Source: Spartobacteria bacterium (GTDB taxonomy: Bacteria; Verrucomicrobiota; Verrucomicrobiia; Chthoniobacterales; UBA10450). From it: a stretch of DNA of 64,000 bases. Below, one piece after another: positions 36,148 to 45,526 of the stretch (position 1 is its first letter; every line of letters begins with the position of its first letter). Location of the stretch: NCBI GenBank assembly GCA_003167365.1, contig PMTM01000003.1, positions 307,163 to 371,162 of the forward strand, read 5' to 3'. A model generated the notes under the pieces. The model made no database searches and had not been told where the DNA came from. It saw only the letters and a program-made list of their open reading frames with translations. A program made the translations under genes and the position numbers.

Positions 36148-37946
36148 CAGCGGAAAACAGCGAAGTAAATAAGCGCGACGACGCCCAGCCCGAAGAAGAA
36201 CGAGTAGGCTTGCAAGTTACCAACCTGGACGAATCGCAGAAGCGCGCCGATTCCCCAGGTTCCACCACTGGCCCCACCGACGCCGGCAGTATCGATGATC
36301 CATCGATCGAAGAACGCGGAGATGCGGGCGAGAAGTTCCTGCGTTCGGTCGATCAGCCAACTGTAAATTTCGTCGATGTAAAATTTCTGCCGCAGGAAAC
36401 CAATATCGAACGCCTCGCGCGGGCGGTTACGATAGAGTGCGAAAGCGAAGCCCGCGCCGAGAACCAAGGCGCCAATCGCGAGCAGTGGAACCTTTTCAAA
36501 AACATCGTGCTCAGGCGGAACCGAAACGAATTGTCCGGTGAAGAAGGTCGATCCGCCAAAAATCACGAGCAGCGCAAGCACGATCAACGGGCCGGTCATT
36601 ACCAACGGCGATTCTCGACTTATGCGCGCGGCGTGACTGCGCGGATGACCGAGGAACACCACCACGAGCAGGCGCGTAACGTAGAAGGCCGTGAGGAACG
36701 CTGTCCCAAGCGCTAATACGAAAATCGGCATGTTGTGTTCGTAAGCGAGCGCGAGAATTGCATCTTTGCTGAAGAATCCGCTGAACGGCGGACAACCCAT
36801 AAGCGCGAGCGCGCCAACCAGAAATGTCACAAACGTAATGGTGAGATTTCGGGACAAACCGCCCATTTCCCAAATGTCTTGTTCGTGATGAAGCGCGACG
36901 ATGACCGAGCCGGCGCCGAGGAAAAGCAGCGCTTTGAAAAACGCATGCGTAAAAAGATGATAGATCGCTGCATCACTCGAAGAGAGCCCGATCGCCATCA
37001 CCATGTAACCGAGCTGTGAAAGAGTGGAATAGGCGAGAATGCGTTTGATGTCGTTTTGCTGCGTCGCAATTAACGCCGCCATCACCGCGGTGATGGTTCC
37101 GATCCAGACAATAACATCGAGCGCGACCGGCGAGAGCTGAATGATGAACGCAACCCGCGCGAGCATATAAACACCAGCTGCGACCATGGTCGCGGCGTGG
37201 ATAAGCGCAGAAACCGGCGTCGGGCCTTCCATCGCGTCAGGCAACCAAACGTGCAGTGGAAATTGCGCGGACTTTCCGGCCGCGCCGCAAAAAATCAGGA
37301 GCGCAGCGGCGGTGAGAAATCCGGGATTGCTGGTCAAGATCGACAATCGCGGCGCGATGTTGGCAAAAACAACCGAACCGGTTGTTGCCCAAATCATCAG
37401 GATTCCGAGCATAAATCCGAAGTCGCCGATGCGATTGGTAATAAATGCTTTTTTCGCCGCCTCAGCCGCGGCATCGCGGTCGAACCAATGGCCAATCAGG
37501 ACGTAGGAGGTGAACCCGACCAGTTCCCAGAAAATGAAGAGCATGACGAAATTGTTCGAGAGAACAATCCCGAGCATCGCGAACATGAAGAGCGAAAGCG
37601 CAGCGAAGTAACGCGATTTGCCTTCGTCGTTTCGCATGTAGCCAAGCGAATAGATATGGATCAACGCGCCGATGCCTGTGACGACGACGAGCATCATTCG
37701 GCTCAAGCCGTCCAGAACAAGACCGAGCGGCACAACGAACAATCCCGGAAACTCAATCCAATTCAGCGCGGGAGCCGCGTCTTCTTTTCGCGCAAAAATC
37801 AGGCAAGCACCGGCAAAGCTCGCCAGCACGGCCGCGCAGGACAAAAAGCTGCTCAGCCCTTTGGACCGGCGCGTAAAAACCACGATCAACGCCGCTGCGA
37901 TCAACGGCGCGAACAGAACGTACCAGGCGATGTTGTTGTCGATCAC
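36147..37946 (-). CDS. nuoL: NADH-quinone oxidoreductase subunit L
   Basis: The largest antiporter-like subunit of complex I, 599 residues. Typical positions include MLFIFWELVGFTSYVLIGHWF, KAFITNRIGDFGFMLGI, GKSAQFPLHVWLPDAMEGPTP, and the long C-terminal lateral helix region (about 500-570, ending with RQKFYIDEIYSWLIDRTQ). The start codon lies five bases upstream-adjacent to the nuoK stop, and the 3' end touches nuoM, so the membrane module is tightly packed. Confidence 0.97.
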   Translation of the reverse strand: MIDNNIAWYVLFAPLIAAALIVVFTRRSKGLSSFLSCAAVLASFAGACLIFARKEDAAPALNWIEFPGLFVVPLGLVLDGLSRMMLVVVTGIGALIHIYSLGYMRNDEGKSRYFAALSLFMFAMLGIVLSNNFVMLFIFWELVGFTSYVLIGHWFDRDAAAEAAKKAFITNRIGDFGFMLGILMIWATTGSVVFANIAPRLSILTSNPGFLTAAALLIFCGAAGKSAQFPLHVWLPDAMEGPTPVSALIHAATMVAAGVYMLARVAFIIQLSPVALDVIVWIGTITAVMAALIATQQNDIKRILAYSTLSQLGYMVMAIGLSSSDAAIYHLFTHAFFKALLFLGAGSVIVALHHEQDIWEMGGLSRNLTITFVTFLVGALALMGCPPFSGFFSKDAILALAYEHNMPIFVLALGTAFLTAFYVTRLLVVVFLGHPRSHAARISRESPLVMTGPLIVLALLVIFGGSTFFTGQFVSVPPEHDVFEKVPLLAIGALVLGAGFAFALYRNRPREAFDIGFLRQKFYIDEIYSWLIDRTQELLARISAFFDRWIIDTAGVGGASGGTWGIGALLRFVQVGNLQAYSFFFGLGVVALIYFAVFR

Positions 37947-37950
37947 TGAA

Positions 37951-38268
37951 TCAGAATTTCAAACTCGCGATGTCTTCGACGTGCGTCGTTTGGCGGGCCC
38001 GAAAGAGCGCGACGATAATGGCAAGGCCGACAGCAACTTCAGCCGCAGCCACAGTGATGATGAAGAAAACAAACACTTGCGCGTTGTAATTGGGCAGGCC
38101 GGCGTCCACTCGAAATCGCGAAAAGGCAACGAGCGAAAGATTTGCGGCGTTCAACATCAACTCCAGACACATGAAAATGATGATGATGTTGCGACGCAAC
38201 ATGACGCCGGCGAAGCCGATCGTGAAAAGCAGGCCGCTAACAATCAAGTAGTCTCCGAGAGTAATCAT
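37951..38268 (-). CDS. nuoK: NADH-quinone oxidoreductase subunit K
   Basis: A small three-helix membrane subunit of complex I, 105 residues. The two buried carboxylates are visible in [13 protein letters not shown] and [39 protein letters not shown] forms the first helix. It starts one base after the nuoJ stop, which indicates coupling. Confidence 0.96.
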   Translation of the reverse strand: MITLGDYLIVSGLLFTIGFAGVMLRRNIIIIFMCLELMLNAANLSLVAFSRFRVDAGLPNYNAQVFVFFIITVAAAEVAVGLAIIVALFRARQTTHVEDIASLKF

Positions 38269-38269
38269 G

Positions 38270-38773
38270 TTATCGCAGTTCGCGTTTGCTCAACACGACC
38301 ACGCCGATGGTCGCGACCAAGACGAGGACGCCGATGATTTGAAACGGCAGATTGTAATTCTCGAATAAAAGCGAGCCGACATGGTGGACGTCGTCGACGG
38401 TCGATCTCGCTAATGGTGGAAAAGGCTGCTGGGAAAATCGGAAATTGCCGATCACGTAAAGGATTTGGACAGAAAGCGCGACCGCAACCGCGATGCCGCC
38501 AGCCGAGGCCAGCCAATTGATTTTGCGGAGTTTTTCCGCACGCAGATCGAGGAGCATGATGATGAAAAGGAAAAGAACCATCACCGCCCCGGCATATACG
38601 AGCACCTGGATGATGCCGATGAAGTAGGCATCGAGAGACATAAAGAGCGCGGCCAGGCCGAGAAAGGAAACGACGAGGCTCAACGCGCTGGCGACGGGAT
38701 TACGATTAAGAACGACCCCGGCGCCGAACACCAACATTAAACCGGCAAAGATCCAGAACAGAAACGGAGACAT
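38270..38773 (-). CDS. nuoJ: NADH-quinone oxidoreductase subunit J
   Basis: A membrane subunit of complex I, about 167 residues with five helices. Family segments are [47 protein letters not shown] and the C-terminal [18 protein letters not shown]. The ATG at 38773 is chosen because the sequence upstream is a repeat of AGATTGA words, not coding. This is the first gene after a 250-bp repeat-filled break in the operon. Confidence 0.95.
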   Translation of the reverse strand: MSPFLFWIFAGLMLVFGAGVVLNRNPVASALSLVVSFLGLAALFMSLDAYFIGIIQVLVYAGAVMVLFLFIIMLLDLRAEKLRKINWLASAGGIAVAVALSVQILYVIGNFRFSQQPFPPLARSTVDDVHHVGSLLFENYNLPFQIIGVLVLVATIGVVVLSKRELR

Positions 38774-38780
38774 CAAGAGA

Positions 38781-38871
38781 TTGCAGATTGAAGATTGAAG
38801 ATTGAAGATTGAAATTGGACGGCACGCAGGCGGCTGCACAATCTGAAATCTGAAATCTGAAACCTGAAATT
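38781..38871. repeat. Family C tandem-word inverted pair in the nuo operon
   Basis: The left arm is CAGATTGAAGATTGAAGATTG and onward. The right arm has AATCTGAAATCTGAAATCTG, which pairs imperfectly with it. It lies between nuoI and nuoJ. Confidence 0.7.
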
Positions 38872-38910
38872 CGTTTCAACACTGCCCCGTGCATAACGCC
38901 GCCGACTTCG

Positions 38911-39019
38911 TGTCATCCTGAACGAAGTGAAGGATGTCGCATTTCCATTTCGGTCATCGCACGATGAAAGCACGCTCTTCGCAGTTTGTGCGAGATCCCT
39001 CGCTCCGGTCGGGATGGCA
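38911..39019. repeat. Family A repeat, copy 6
   Basis: The left end is TGTCATCCTGAAC and the right end GGTCGGGATGGCA, one base off the consensus. It lies next to the nuoI stop and, with the adjacent family C pair, forms the 250-bp break in the nuo operon. Confidence 0.75.
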
Positions 39020-39023
39020 ATCA

Positions 39024-39554
39024 TCACTTCTTCTCGTTCCACTTCAAAATTACGCCGTGCATGACGCCGCCGATCTCAAGCAACTTGTCCTTGTGATGCA
39101 CCATTTCTTCGCGGGTGAAGCCGGTGATGGCGTAATCTTTGCGCAAATAAATCGCCTGCTCGGGACAAACTTCCTCGCACATGCCGCAAAAAATACAGCG
39201 GATCATGTCGATATCGAATTCCGCCGGATATTTTTCCACTTTCGCAAACCGATCGGTCGGCGGAATTTCGCCGGCCACAATTTTGATCGCACGCGGCGGG
39301 CAAATAAATTCACAAAGCTGGCAGGCGACGCACCGCACTCGTCCATCTGTATCGCGCACAAGCGCGGGCGCGCCGCGATAATGCTCGGGCATCTCGCTGT
39401 CCAATGTTTGCTCCGGATACTGAATCGTCACTTTCGTGCGCCCCAAAAGCATATTTTTGAGATGCTTTATCGTGATAGCCATGCCGCCGACGATCGCGGG
39501 CAAATAAATGCGCTCGCGCCAGTTGAGTTTCGGACGTGAAACACAGACGGACAT
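39024..39554 (-). CDS. nuoI: NADH-quinone oxidoreductase subunit I
   Basis: The ferredoxin-like subunit of complex I, about 176 residues, carrying two 4Fe-4S clusters (N6a and N6b). Both motifs are intact: CVACQLCEFICP and CIFCGMCEEVCPEQAI. The N terminus includes a basic membrane-associated helix (LKNMLLGRTKVTIQYPEQ). I chose the ATG at 39554, two bases beyond the nuoH stop; the TTG at 39560 is less likely. Confidence 0.96.
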   Translation of the reverse strand: MSVCVSRPKLNWRERIYLPAIVGGMAITIKHLKNMLLGRTKVTIQYPEQTLDSEMPEHYRGAPALVRDTDGRVRCVACQLCEFICPPRAIKIVAGEIPPTDRFAKVEKYPAEFDIDMIRCIFCGMCEEVCPEQAIYLRKDYAITGFTREEMVHHKDKLLEIGGVMHGVILKWNEKK

Positions 39555-39556
39555 AT

Positions 39557-40663
39557 TCAAGCGGGATAGTAAGCGAGGATGATGGCGGTGATGAAGATGT
39601 TTACGAGCGCGATCTCAAAAAAGAAAACCCAGCCAAGCCGCATGAGTTGGTCGTAGCGAAAGCGCGGCAAAGTCCAGCGCACCCAGATAAAAACAAAAAG
39701 TAACACTGCGACCTTGGCAAAAAATGTCGCGATGTTGAATAAGCCGCCCAGAATACCGCGCCAGCCGTCGCCGCTTCCATCGATCAGGGCCCAGTGAAAT
39801 CCACCGTGCCAGGATGGAATCGGCAAGTGCCAGGCACCGAAAAACAGCGTCACCACAATCGCTGAGCCGGTGATCATGGCGGCGTATTCACCGAGAAAGA
39901 AAAGTCCGAATTTCATCGAGGAGTATTCGGTGTTGTAACCGCCGGCCAATTCCTGCTCCGCTTCGGGCAAATCAAACGGCAATCGATTCGTTTCCGCGAA
40001 AATCGCGACCGAGAACACGACAAACGATACCAACATCGGAATCGCCAGGAGCCATTTCGCGGGATTCGTCCAATCGCCAAGGAAAGGCGCAATCATCCAA
40101 CCGTGGTCGATTTGGTAACGAACGACGTCGGTCAAACGTAATTGGCCGACCACCAAAAAGATCGGAATGACGGCGAGGCCGAGCGAAAGCTCGTAGGAAA
40201 TCATTTGCGAACTGGAACGGACGCCGCCGAGAAACGGATACTTGGAATTTGAGGCCCAGCCGCCGAGGACGATTCCGTAAACGCCGAGCGAGGCGATGGC
40301 GAAGACAAACAAGATTCCGACGTTGATGTCCGCGATAACCATCGGAACGCCGAACAAAGTGCTGCCAAAAGGCACGACCGCGAAGGTGACGATCGCGGGG
40401 ATCAGCGCCAGGCAAGGCGCTAGCCAGTAATAAAAAGTGTTCGCGTTTCGCGGACTGAAATCTTCCTTGAACAGCAACTTGGCAATATCCGCGACCGGTT
40501 GAAACAAACCGGCCGGTCCAACGCGATTCGGCCCCACCCGATCTTGAATGAACGCGCTGACACGGCGTTCCGCATAAATCGTATAGGAAACCATCGGTAA
40601 GATGATGACAAAGAGAATGCCAAGGATCTTGAGCAGCGAAGTCGTGATCAGAAAATAATCCAT
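39557..40663 (-). CDS. nuoH: NADH-quinone oxidoreductase subunit H
   Basis: The membrane subunit at the junction with the peripheral arm and the quinone site, 368 residues. The conserved loop ERRVSAFIQDRVGPNRVGP and the ETNRLPFDLPEAEQELAGGY motif are present, with EYSSMKFGLFFLGEY following. About eight helices are visible. It lies eight bases after nuoG and two bases before nuoI. Confidence 0.97.
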   Translation of the reverse strand: MDYFLITTSLLKILGILFVIILPMVSYTIYAERRVSAFIQDRVGPNRVGPAGLFQPVADIAKLLFKEDFSPRNANTFYYWLAPCLALIPAIVTFAVVPFGSTLFGVPMVIADINVGILFVFAIASLGVYGIVLGGWASNSKYPFLGGVRSSSQMISYELSLGLAVIPIFLVVGQLRLTDVVRYQIDHGWMIAPFLGDWTNPAKWLLAIPMLVSFVVFSVAIFAETNRLPFDLPEAEQELAGGYNTEYSSMKFGLFFLGEYAAMITGSAIVVTLFFGAWHLPIPSWHGGFHWALIDGSGDGWRGILGGLFNIATFFAKVAVLLFVFIWVRWTLPRFRYDQLMRLGWVFFFEIALVNIFITAIILAYYPA

Positions 40664-40671
40664 CGGTAATC

Positions 40672-42405
40672 TTATTTGCTTGTTCGTCCCGGCGGTTGGT
40701 GCTCCATCTCTTCCTCGATGTCATGGCTTGCCGGCGTGTATGGGGGCGCCGGCGATTCATTCACTTCCATTACGTGCACGCCCAGATCGCCAATCTTGCT
40801 CAAACTCAATCCGGCGAGATGCGGAACTGTTTCGCTCATCTGCCGGAAAACATCTTCGACCGAGCCGATACCGTTTGTTCCAGCACAGGCCTGAATCAAG
40901 TCACGCAGAATTTCCCAATCATCGCGCGCCTGACCGGGTGCTCGCACCGCGCGATTCAAACGTTGCAAACGGCCCTCGCCGTTGATCATCGAACCACGCT
41001 TCTCCGCGAAAGCGAACGAGGGCAGGACCACCGTGGCGTTTTCCGTGGCAACGCTGGACAAGATGTCCATCATGATCAAGGACGGGAGTTCTTTGAGCTG
41101 CTCCAGGGAAAGCCCGAGCTTCGTCGGATCTTCGCCCAGAACTAAAAGAGCTCTCACCGCGCCCGATTTCACCGCTTCCACAATGGCGGGCAATTGCGCG
41201 CCTGGTTCGGCGGTGATTCCAAGCAGACGCGTACCGTTTGAGTTCGGATTGCGATCTTCGCTCAATAAGATGTCGTCACCGGGACCGAAGCGCGGAACGA
41301 TGTCGATCCAACCAACGCCGAGCGTCTTGGCGAGTTGCGCGGTCAGCCAAAGTTCTTCGTTCGTCATCCGGCCGGACGCGATGATCGCTACTTCCAAGCC
41401 CTGACAATGCTTAAGTTGCGCGGCAGCTTGAGCCATCGCCGTCGGCCAATCGACCGGAACCAACTTTTCTCCGGAAAGAATGCGCGGCTCGAGCAAGCGC
41501 CGTTCCGATTCGATGTAACCGAAATTCAACCGCCCGTAGTCGCACATCCAACTGGAATTGACCGCGTCGTTCTCGCGCGGCGTTTGCCGGTAGATCACAT
41601 CCTCGCGCGTGCCGATCAGGGTGTTACAACCGGTCGCACAGCTGGTGCAGAAACTTTTCGTTTCTTTCAAAAACCAAACGCGCATCTTGAATCGGAAATC
41701 GGACGAAGTGAGCGCGCCGACCGGGCAGATATCGACGGTGTTGAGCGAGTAATTATTTTCCAGCCGCTTTCCCGGGTGCGCCGTGAGCACGGTGTGACTC
41801 CCGCGATCGACAAAGCCGAGCACGTCGTCCTTCGCGATCTCCTGACAAAATCGAATGCAACGTGAGCAAAGAATGCAACGCTCGTCGTCGAGCGTGACGC
41901 GCGGGCCGAGCTCAACATTTTTCGGCTTCTTCACTTTGTTCTCGAGAAAGCGCGACGATGCGCTGCCGTACTCGACACTGAATTCCTGTAACTCGCATTC
42001 GCCAGCCTGGTCGCAGATCGGACAATCCAACGGATGATTGATGAGTAGGAACTCCATGACCCCCCGCCGGCACTCCTCGACCAGCGGAGAATTCGTGCGC
42101 ACACCCATTCCATCGGTCACATCTTGCGCGCAGGAAATCTGCGGGCGCGGCATCCAATTGATGACCGGCATGCCATCGACGCCGAGTTCGGGTTTGCGAT
42201 CGGGGCCGAGCCTGGCCATGCCCATTTCGATCAAACACATCCGGCAATTGCCGGGCGAGCTGAGTTTTTTGTGATAGCAGTAACGCGGAACGAAAGTGCC
42301 GGCCTGCGCGCACGCCTCGATCACACGCGTGCCTCTCGGAAATCGATGCCACACGCCGTCGATCTGGACGTTGAACATTGGCACGTTGATTAGTTGCTCG
42401 TTCAT
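40672..42405 (-). CDS. nuoG: NADH-quinone oxidoreductase subunit G, short form
   Basis: The large iron-sulfur subunit of the peripheral arm. The order of motifs is a 2Fe-2S domain (RYCYHKKLSSPGNCRMC), an HxxxCxxC...C site (DCPICDQAGECEL), a further 4Fe-4S site (CILCSRCIRFCQE), and the CxxCxxxC...C N7-type site (FCTSCATGCNTL ... WMCDYGR). At about 577 residues it is much shorter than E. coli NuoG (about 900), with a reduced molybdopterin-like domain and a short tail ending in PPGRTSK. I chose the ATG at 42405. Between it and nuoEF lies the GxxExxY cassette. Confidence 0.95.
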   Translation of the reverse strand: MNEQLINVPMFNVQIDGVWHRFPRGTRVIEACAQAGTFVPRYCYHKKLSSPGNCRMCLIEMGMARLGPDRKPELGVDGMPVINWMPRPQISCAQDVTDGMGVRTNSPLVEECRRGVMEFLLINHPLDCPICDQAGECELQEFSVEYGSASSRFLENKVKKPKNVELGPRVTLDDERCILCSRCIRFCQEIAKDDVLGFVDRGSHTVLTAHPGKRLENNYSLNTVDICPVGALTSSDFRFKMRVWFLKETKSFCTSCATGCNTLIGTREDVIYRQTPRENDAVNSSWMCDYGRLNFGYIESERRLLEPRILSGEKLVPVDWPTAMAQAAAQLKHCQGLEVAIIASGRMTNEELWLTAQLAKTLGVGWIDIVPRFGPGDDILLSEDRNPNSNGTRLLGITAEPGAQLPAIVEAVKSGAVRALLVLGEDPTKLGLSLEQLKELPSLIMMDILSSVATENATVVLPSFAFAEKRGSMINGEGRLQRLNRAVRAPGQARDDWEILRDLIQACAGTNGIGSVEDVFRQMSETVPHLAGLSLSKIGDLGVHVMEVNESPAPPYTPASHDIEEEMEHQPPGRTSK

Positions 42406-42410
42406 CAAAA

Positions 42411-42447
42411 ATAAATCAGGAAAGCAGGAAAAAAGGAAAGGAAGACT
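42411..42447. repeat. Arm of GxxExxY cassette 2, nuoG side (family C)
   Basis: ATAAATCAGGAAAGCAGGAA followed by AAAAGGAAAGG is built from AGGAAAG words and is the imperfect complement of the other arm at 42850-42878. It ends at the GxxExxY stop codon. Confidence 0.7.
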
Positions 42448-42884
42448 TACAAAGCAACATCATGGAGTTCATTCTCAGCGGGAAGCTCACGGCAAAAACG
42501 TTTAATGGTAAGCGGTGTTGTCGCGAAGTTAAGAAGCAAACCGTCCTCAAGGTTTGTCGCCTCCAAATAGCTTCGACCTATCGCAAAATGAATGTCTTCG
42601 AGCGCACTGATCGCTTTCAGTTCGACAACAATTTTTTCTTCCACGAGAAAATCCAGCCGATGCTCGCCAACTTGATGATCTTTGTAGAACAGCGGGATTG
42701 GCCTCTGACGGATGAATTGAATTCCACTCAACGCGAATTCCACCGCCAACGCTTCCTCGTAAATATTCTCAAGAAAGCCCGGCCCCAATCCACGATGAAC
42801 GCGAATCGCAGCTGAAATGATGCGGTCAGTTAGCTCGCGGTTCCGCAGATTTTTTCCTGCTTTCCTGCTTTCCTGATTCATCAT
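42447..42884 (-). CDS. GxxExxY protein (PD-(D/E)XK nuclease-like), copy 2
   Basis: A 145-residue GxxExxY protein inside the complex I operon, between nuoEF and nuoG. The motif is GFLENIY (residues about 35-41). The candidate nuclease residues are the aspartate in EHRLDFLVEEK and ELK in IVVELKAIS, a complete D...EXK set, unlike copy 1, which has DXK. The protein body is otherwise divergent from copy 1. Its first residues (MMNQESRKAGK) are translated from the flanking repeat, so the start codon comes from the element. It has no known link to complex I; I treat it as an insertion carried by the repeat. Confidence 0.85.
   Translation of the reverse strand: MMNQESRKAGKNLRNRELTDRIISAAIRVHRGLGPGFLENIYEEALAVEFALSGIQFIRQRPIPLFYKDHQVGEHRLDFLVEEKIVVELKAISALEDIHFAIGRSYLEATNLEDGLLLNFATTPLTIKRFCRELPAENELHDVAL
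42850..42878. repeat. Arm of GxxExxY cassette 2, nuoEF side (family C)
   Basis: TTTTTTCCTGCTTTCCTGCT followed by TTCCTGATT is the imperfect reverse complement of the arm at 42411-42447. Its words encode the first residues of the GxxExxY protein, and the gene's start codons lie in or just beyond it. Confidence 0.7.
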
Positions 42885-42903
42885 CTGGTTTCCAGATACA
42901 TTC

Positions 42904-44883
42904 TTAGATCATTCCGCTGGCGCCGGCTTTTTCCCAGCCGGGATCGCGCGTGAGCGGAAGAGTTGGAATCTGCTCCTGCTCGAGTAATTCCTGCGACGTG
43001 TATTCCGGCGGCAATGGGGGCGGAGCTGGTTTGGTCGCGCGCGAGGCAAATTCTTCGGGAAATTTTTGCACGAAACTTTGCGTCGGCCACGCGCACGCTT
43101 CCCCAAACGCACAGATGGTTCGCCCCGCGATATTGTCGGCCACCGTGGTGAGCGTCTTGGGATCTTGCACCACGCCGCCGCCGAGCAACATGCGGTCGGT
43201 GATTTTTTTCATCCACAACGAACCTTCCCGGCAAGGGGTGCACTGGCCGCACGATTCGTGCGCATAAAATTCGTTGATGTTGTTGAGCACCCAGACCATG
43301 TCGCGCGAATCGTCGAGAACGATCACGCCACCCGAACCAGCCATCGAACCGGCCGCCGCGAGGGAATCGAAATCCATTGGAATTTCGAAGAGCGACATCT
43401 CGCGATCGATGGTCGATCCGTCCGGTTGTTTTTCCTTCAACTTGAATCGTTCATCGGCGCGCAAAACCTTGGCCGAGCTGCCGCCGGGGATCACCGCTTT
43501 GAGGGTCTGCCCCTCCTTCAAGCCGCCAGCCATATCGTAGATCAACTGTCCCATCGTCACCGCGCCGAGTTCGATCTCGAAATATCCTGGCCGCTGCACA
43601 TCGCCGCTCACGCAAACGATACGCGTGCCGGTATTATTTGTGCGGCCGAGCTGCGCGTACTTTGCGCCGCCCATCGCGATGATGTGCTTCACATGGCAAA
43701 GCGTCTCGACGTTATTGACGATCGTCGGCGACATATAGAGACCGAGCACGGCTGGAAAGTAAGGCGGCTTGATTCGCGGATAAGCACGTTTGCCTTCGAG
43801 CGATTCGATCAATCCTGTTTCCTCACCGCAAATGTAAGCGCCGGCGCCGCGATGAACATGAACGTTAACATCGAATCCTGAGCCGAGGATGTTCATGCCC
43901 AGAAAATTATGGGCGCGCGCTTCTTCGATGGCGTGTTCCAGAATTTTTGCGCCTTCGGGGAATTCCCCTCTTATATATATGTAGGCCGTGCGCGCATTCA
44001 GGGCGTAACACGAGATCAAAACCCCTTCGAGGAGCTGGTGCGGATCCTCATGAATGATGTAGCGGTCCTTGAACGTGCCGGGCTCGGATTCATCCGCGTT
44101 GCAAATCAAATAGACCGGTTTCCTTTCGTCCTGCTTGATGAAGCTCCATTTCACGCCGCATGGGAAACCCGCGCCGCCGCGTCCGCGCAAACCCGAGGTC
44201 TTGACCTCATTGACAATGTCGGTCTTAGCCATGGTCACGGCCTTACGCAGTTGCTCGTAGCCTCCGTCTTTCAAATAGCAATCGATGCCGGTCGTCCAAT
44301 CTTTGCGTCCGATATTTTTGAAAACGAGCCGGTGTTCCAACGGATGAGCCGGCCGGACGAGTCCCGATTTCGGTTCGGTCAAGATATTCGCGGCATGCTC
44401 GGGCGAAACGTGTTCGTGCAAATCGTCGTTCACCATGCAAACCGGCGCCGTGCCGCAGCTGGCGAGACATTCAACGAACTCGATGCTGAAATTGCCGTCG
44501 GCGCTAACCGACACCGGACTGTGCATCCCGTTGGTATCGTGATTCCGGACGATTCCCGTGGCCGCGCAAAGATTTTCCATCGCGCGATAACTCCCCCCCA
44601 TCGCGCAGGTCAACGTCCGGCAAACGCGGATGTGCGTTTTCCCAGCGCGACCTTGCCGGAACATCGGATAGAAAGTAACGAGCTCGAGAATATTGATTGG
44701 CTGCAGGCCGAGCTTGGCTGCAATCCAATTCACTCCCTCATCATTGATCAATCCGAAGTGTTCCTGCCAGAGATGCAGCAGCGGCATCGCCGCGCTTCGT
44801 TGTCGATCGTGGGGATACCGCGCGATCGCCTCGTCCATTTTCTGTTCCAGCTCGGCGGGAACGTGCGTACTCGTCGAGACCAC
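42904..44883 (-). CDS. nuoEF: Fused NADH-quinone oxidoreductase subunits E and F
   Basis: One 659-residue chain carries both the 24-kDa-like and 51-kDa-like subunits. Residues 1-165 form Nuo[20 protein letters not shown], then the 2Fe-2S cysteines in [10 protein letters not shown] and CLASCGTAP. From about 190 the chain is NuoF: the FMN/NADH site [30 protein letters not shown] and [12 protein letters not shown], then [11 protein letters not shown] with a distal cysteine in AFGEACAWP for the N3 cluster. No stop separates the two parts, so they are made as one protein, presumably with a fixed 1:1 ratio. It is followed by the GxxExxY cassette instead of nuoG directly. Confidence 0.95.
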   Translation of the reverse strand: MVSTSTHVPAELEQKMDEAIARYPHDRQRSAAMPLLHLWQEHFGLINDEGVNWIAAKLGLQPINILELVTFYPMFRQGRAGKTHIRVCRTLTCAMGGSYRAMENLCAATGIVRNHDTNGMHSPVSVSADGNFSIEFVECLASCGTAPVCMVNDDLHEHVSPEHAANILTEPKSGLVRPAHPLEHRLVFKNIGRKDWTTGIDCYLKDGGYEQLRKAVTMAKTDIVNEVKTSGLRGRGGAGFPCGVKWSFIKQDERKPVYLICNADESEPGTFKDRYIIHEDPHQLLEGVLISCYALNARTAYIYIRGEFPEGAKILEHAIEEARAHNFLGMNILGSGFDVNVHVHRGAGAYICGEETGLIESLEGKRAYPRIKPPYFPAVLGLYMSPTIVNNVETLCHVKHIIAMGGAKYAQLGRTNNTGTRIVCVSGDVQRPGYFEIELGAVTMGQLIYDMAGGLKEGQTLKAVIPGGSSAKVLRADERFKLKEKQPDGSTIDREMSLFEIPMDFDSLAAAGSMAGSGGVIVLDDSRDMVWVLNNINEFYAHESCGQCTPCREGSLWMKKITDRMLLGGGVVQDPKTLTTVADNIAGRTICAFGEACAWPTQSFVQKFPEEFASRATKPAPPPLPPEYTSQELLEQEQIPTLPLTRDPGWEKAGASGMI

Positions 44884-44895
44884 AGAAAGGCGCGT

Positions 44896-45192
44896 CTATT
44901 CGGACAACGTACTGTCCTTGGTTTGCACTTTGTCGTCTTTGAAAACGATGGTGACCGTGTCTTTCCCCTGCTGGTAAACGTAGGCCGTCTTTTTCATCAC
45001 GACGAAATCTTTATTGTCGATCGAAGTCGGCAAGCCAAGAATCGATTCCACCTGTTTCTTCGACATCCCCTCGGCCACCTCGTCCACGTTCGCTTTCGTA
45101 ATTCGCTTGCCGGCATTGCAACCACTCAAGGTCAGCGCAATGACGAGCAACAAAGCAGCGGCAACCCGGGAAAAAAAACGCAAGATCAACAT
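44896..45192 (-). CDS. BamE-like (SmpA/OmlA) lipoprotein, copy 1
   Basis: A 98-residue lipoprotein with a signal peptide ending in the lipobox LTLSGC (cysteine about residue 25). The rest matches the small BLIP-like BamE/DUF3862 fold: VDEVAEGMSKKQVESILGLP, then VVMKKTAYVYQQGKDTVTIVFKDDK. It is the second of two tandem paralogues in the nuo operon, 13 bp after the other. A complex I role is not known; an envelope-assembly or protein-binding role is the family expectation. Confidence 0.8.
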   Translation of the reverse strand: MLILRFFSRVAAALLLVIALTLSGCNAGKRITKANVDEVAEGMSKKQVESILGLPTSIDNKDFVVMKKTAYVYQQGKDTVTIVFKDDKVQTKDSTLSE

Positions 45193-45205
45193 CTCAGTTT
45201 TATAG

Positions 45206-45517
45206 CTATGATCCGGTCCCTAAATTCGTGTCTTTGCTGTCCATTTCGTCGTTCTTGAAAGTGATGATGGCGAACTTCGTTCCGTCTTCATAACGGTAGG
45301 TGGTTTTCTTAAAGATCACCATGTCCTTCGTTTCCATCGAAGTGGGAGGACCCAGAATGCGCTCCACCTGGGCTTTCGACATACCGGTCGTGATCTGATT
45401 GTAATTGTCGAGCGTCAGTTTAGAACCGGAAAGCGGATTGCGATTGCAACCAGCGATCGCGCCAAGCAGAAATGTCGCGCAAAGCAGGGAGACAAGCTGA
45501 AAGTTAGTTTTCTTCAT
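45206..45517 (-). CDS. BamE-like (SmpA/OmlA) lipoprotein, copy 2
   Basis: A 103-residue paralogue of the gene at 44896. The lipobox is GAIAGC (about residue 23). The core QITTGMSKAQVERILGPP and the repeat TTYRYEDGTKFAIITFKNDE align well with its neighbour. Both lie between nuoD and nuoEF on the same strand and should be co-transcribed with complex I. Why two such lipoproteins sit there is unclear. Confidence 0.8.
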   Translation of the reverse strand: MKKTNFQLVSLLCATFLLGAIAGCNRNPLSGSKLTLDNYNQITTGMSKAQVERILGPPTSMETKDMVIFKKTTYRYEDGTKFAIITFKNDEMDSKDTNLGTGS

Positions 45518-45526
45518 AAATCAAAA

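Noticed and set aside
42447..42884. The GxxExxY gene as a complex I subunit
   Set aside because: No complex I subunit has this motif, and flanking inverted arms mark it as inserted.
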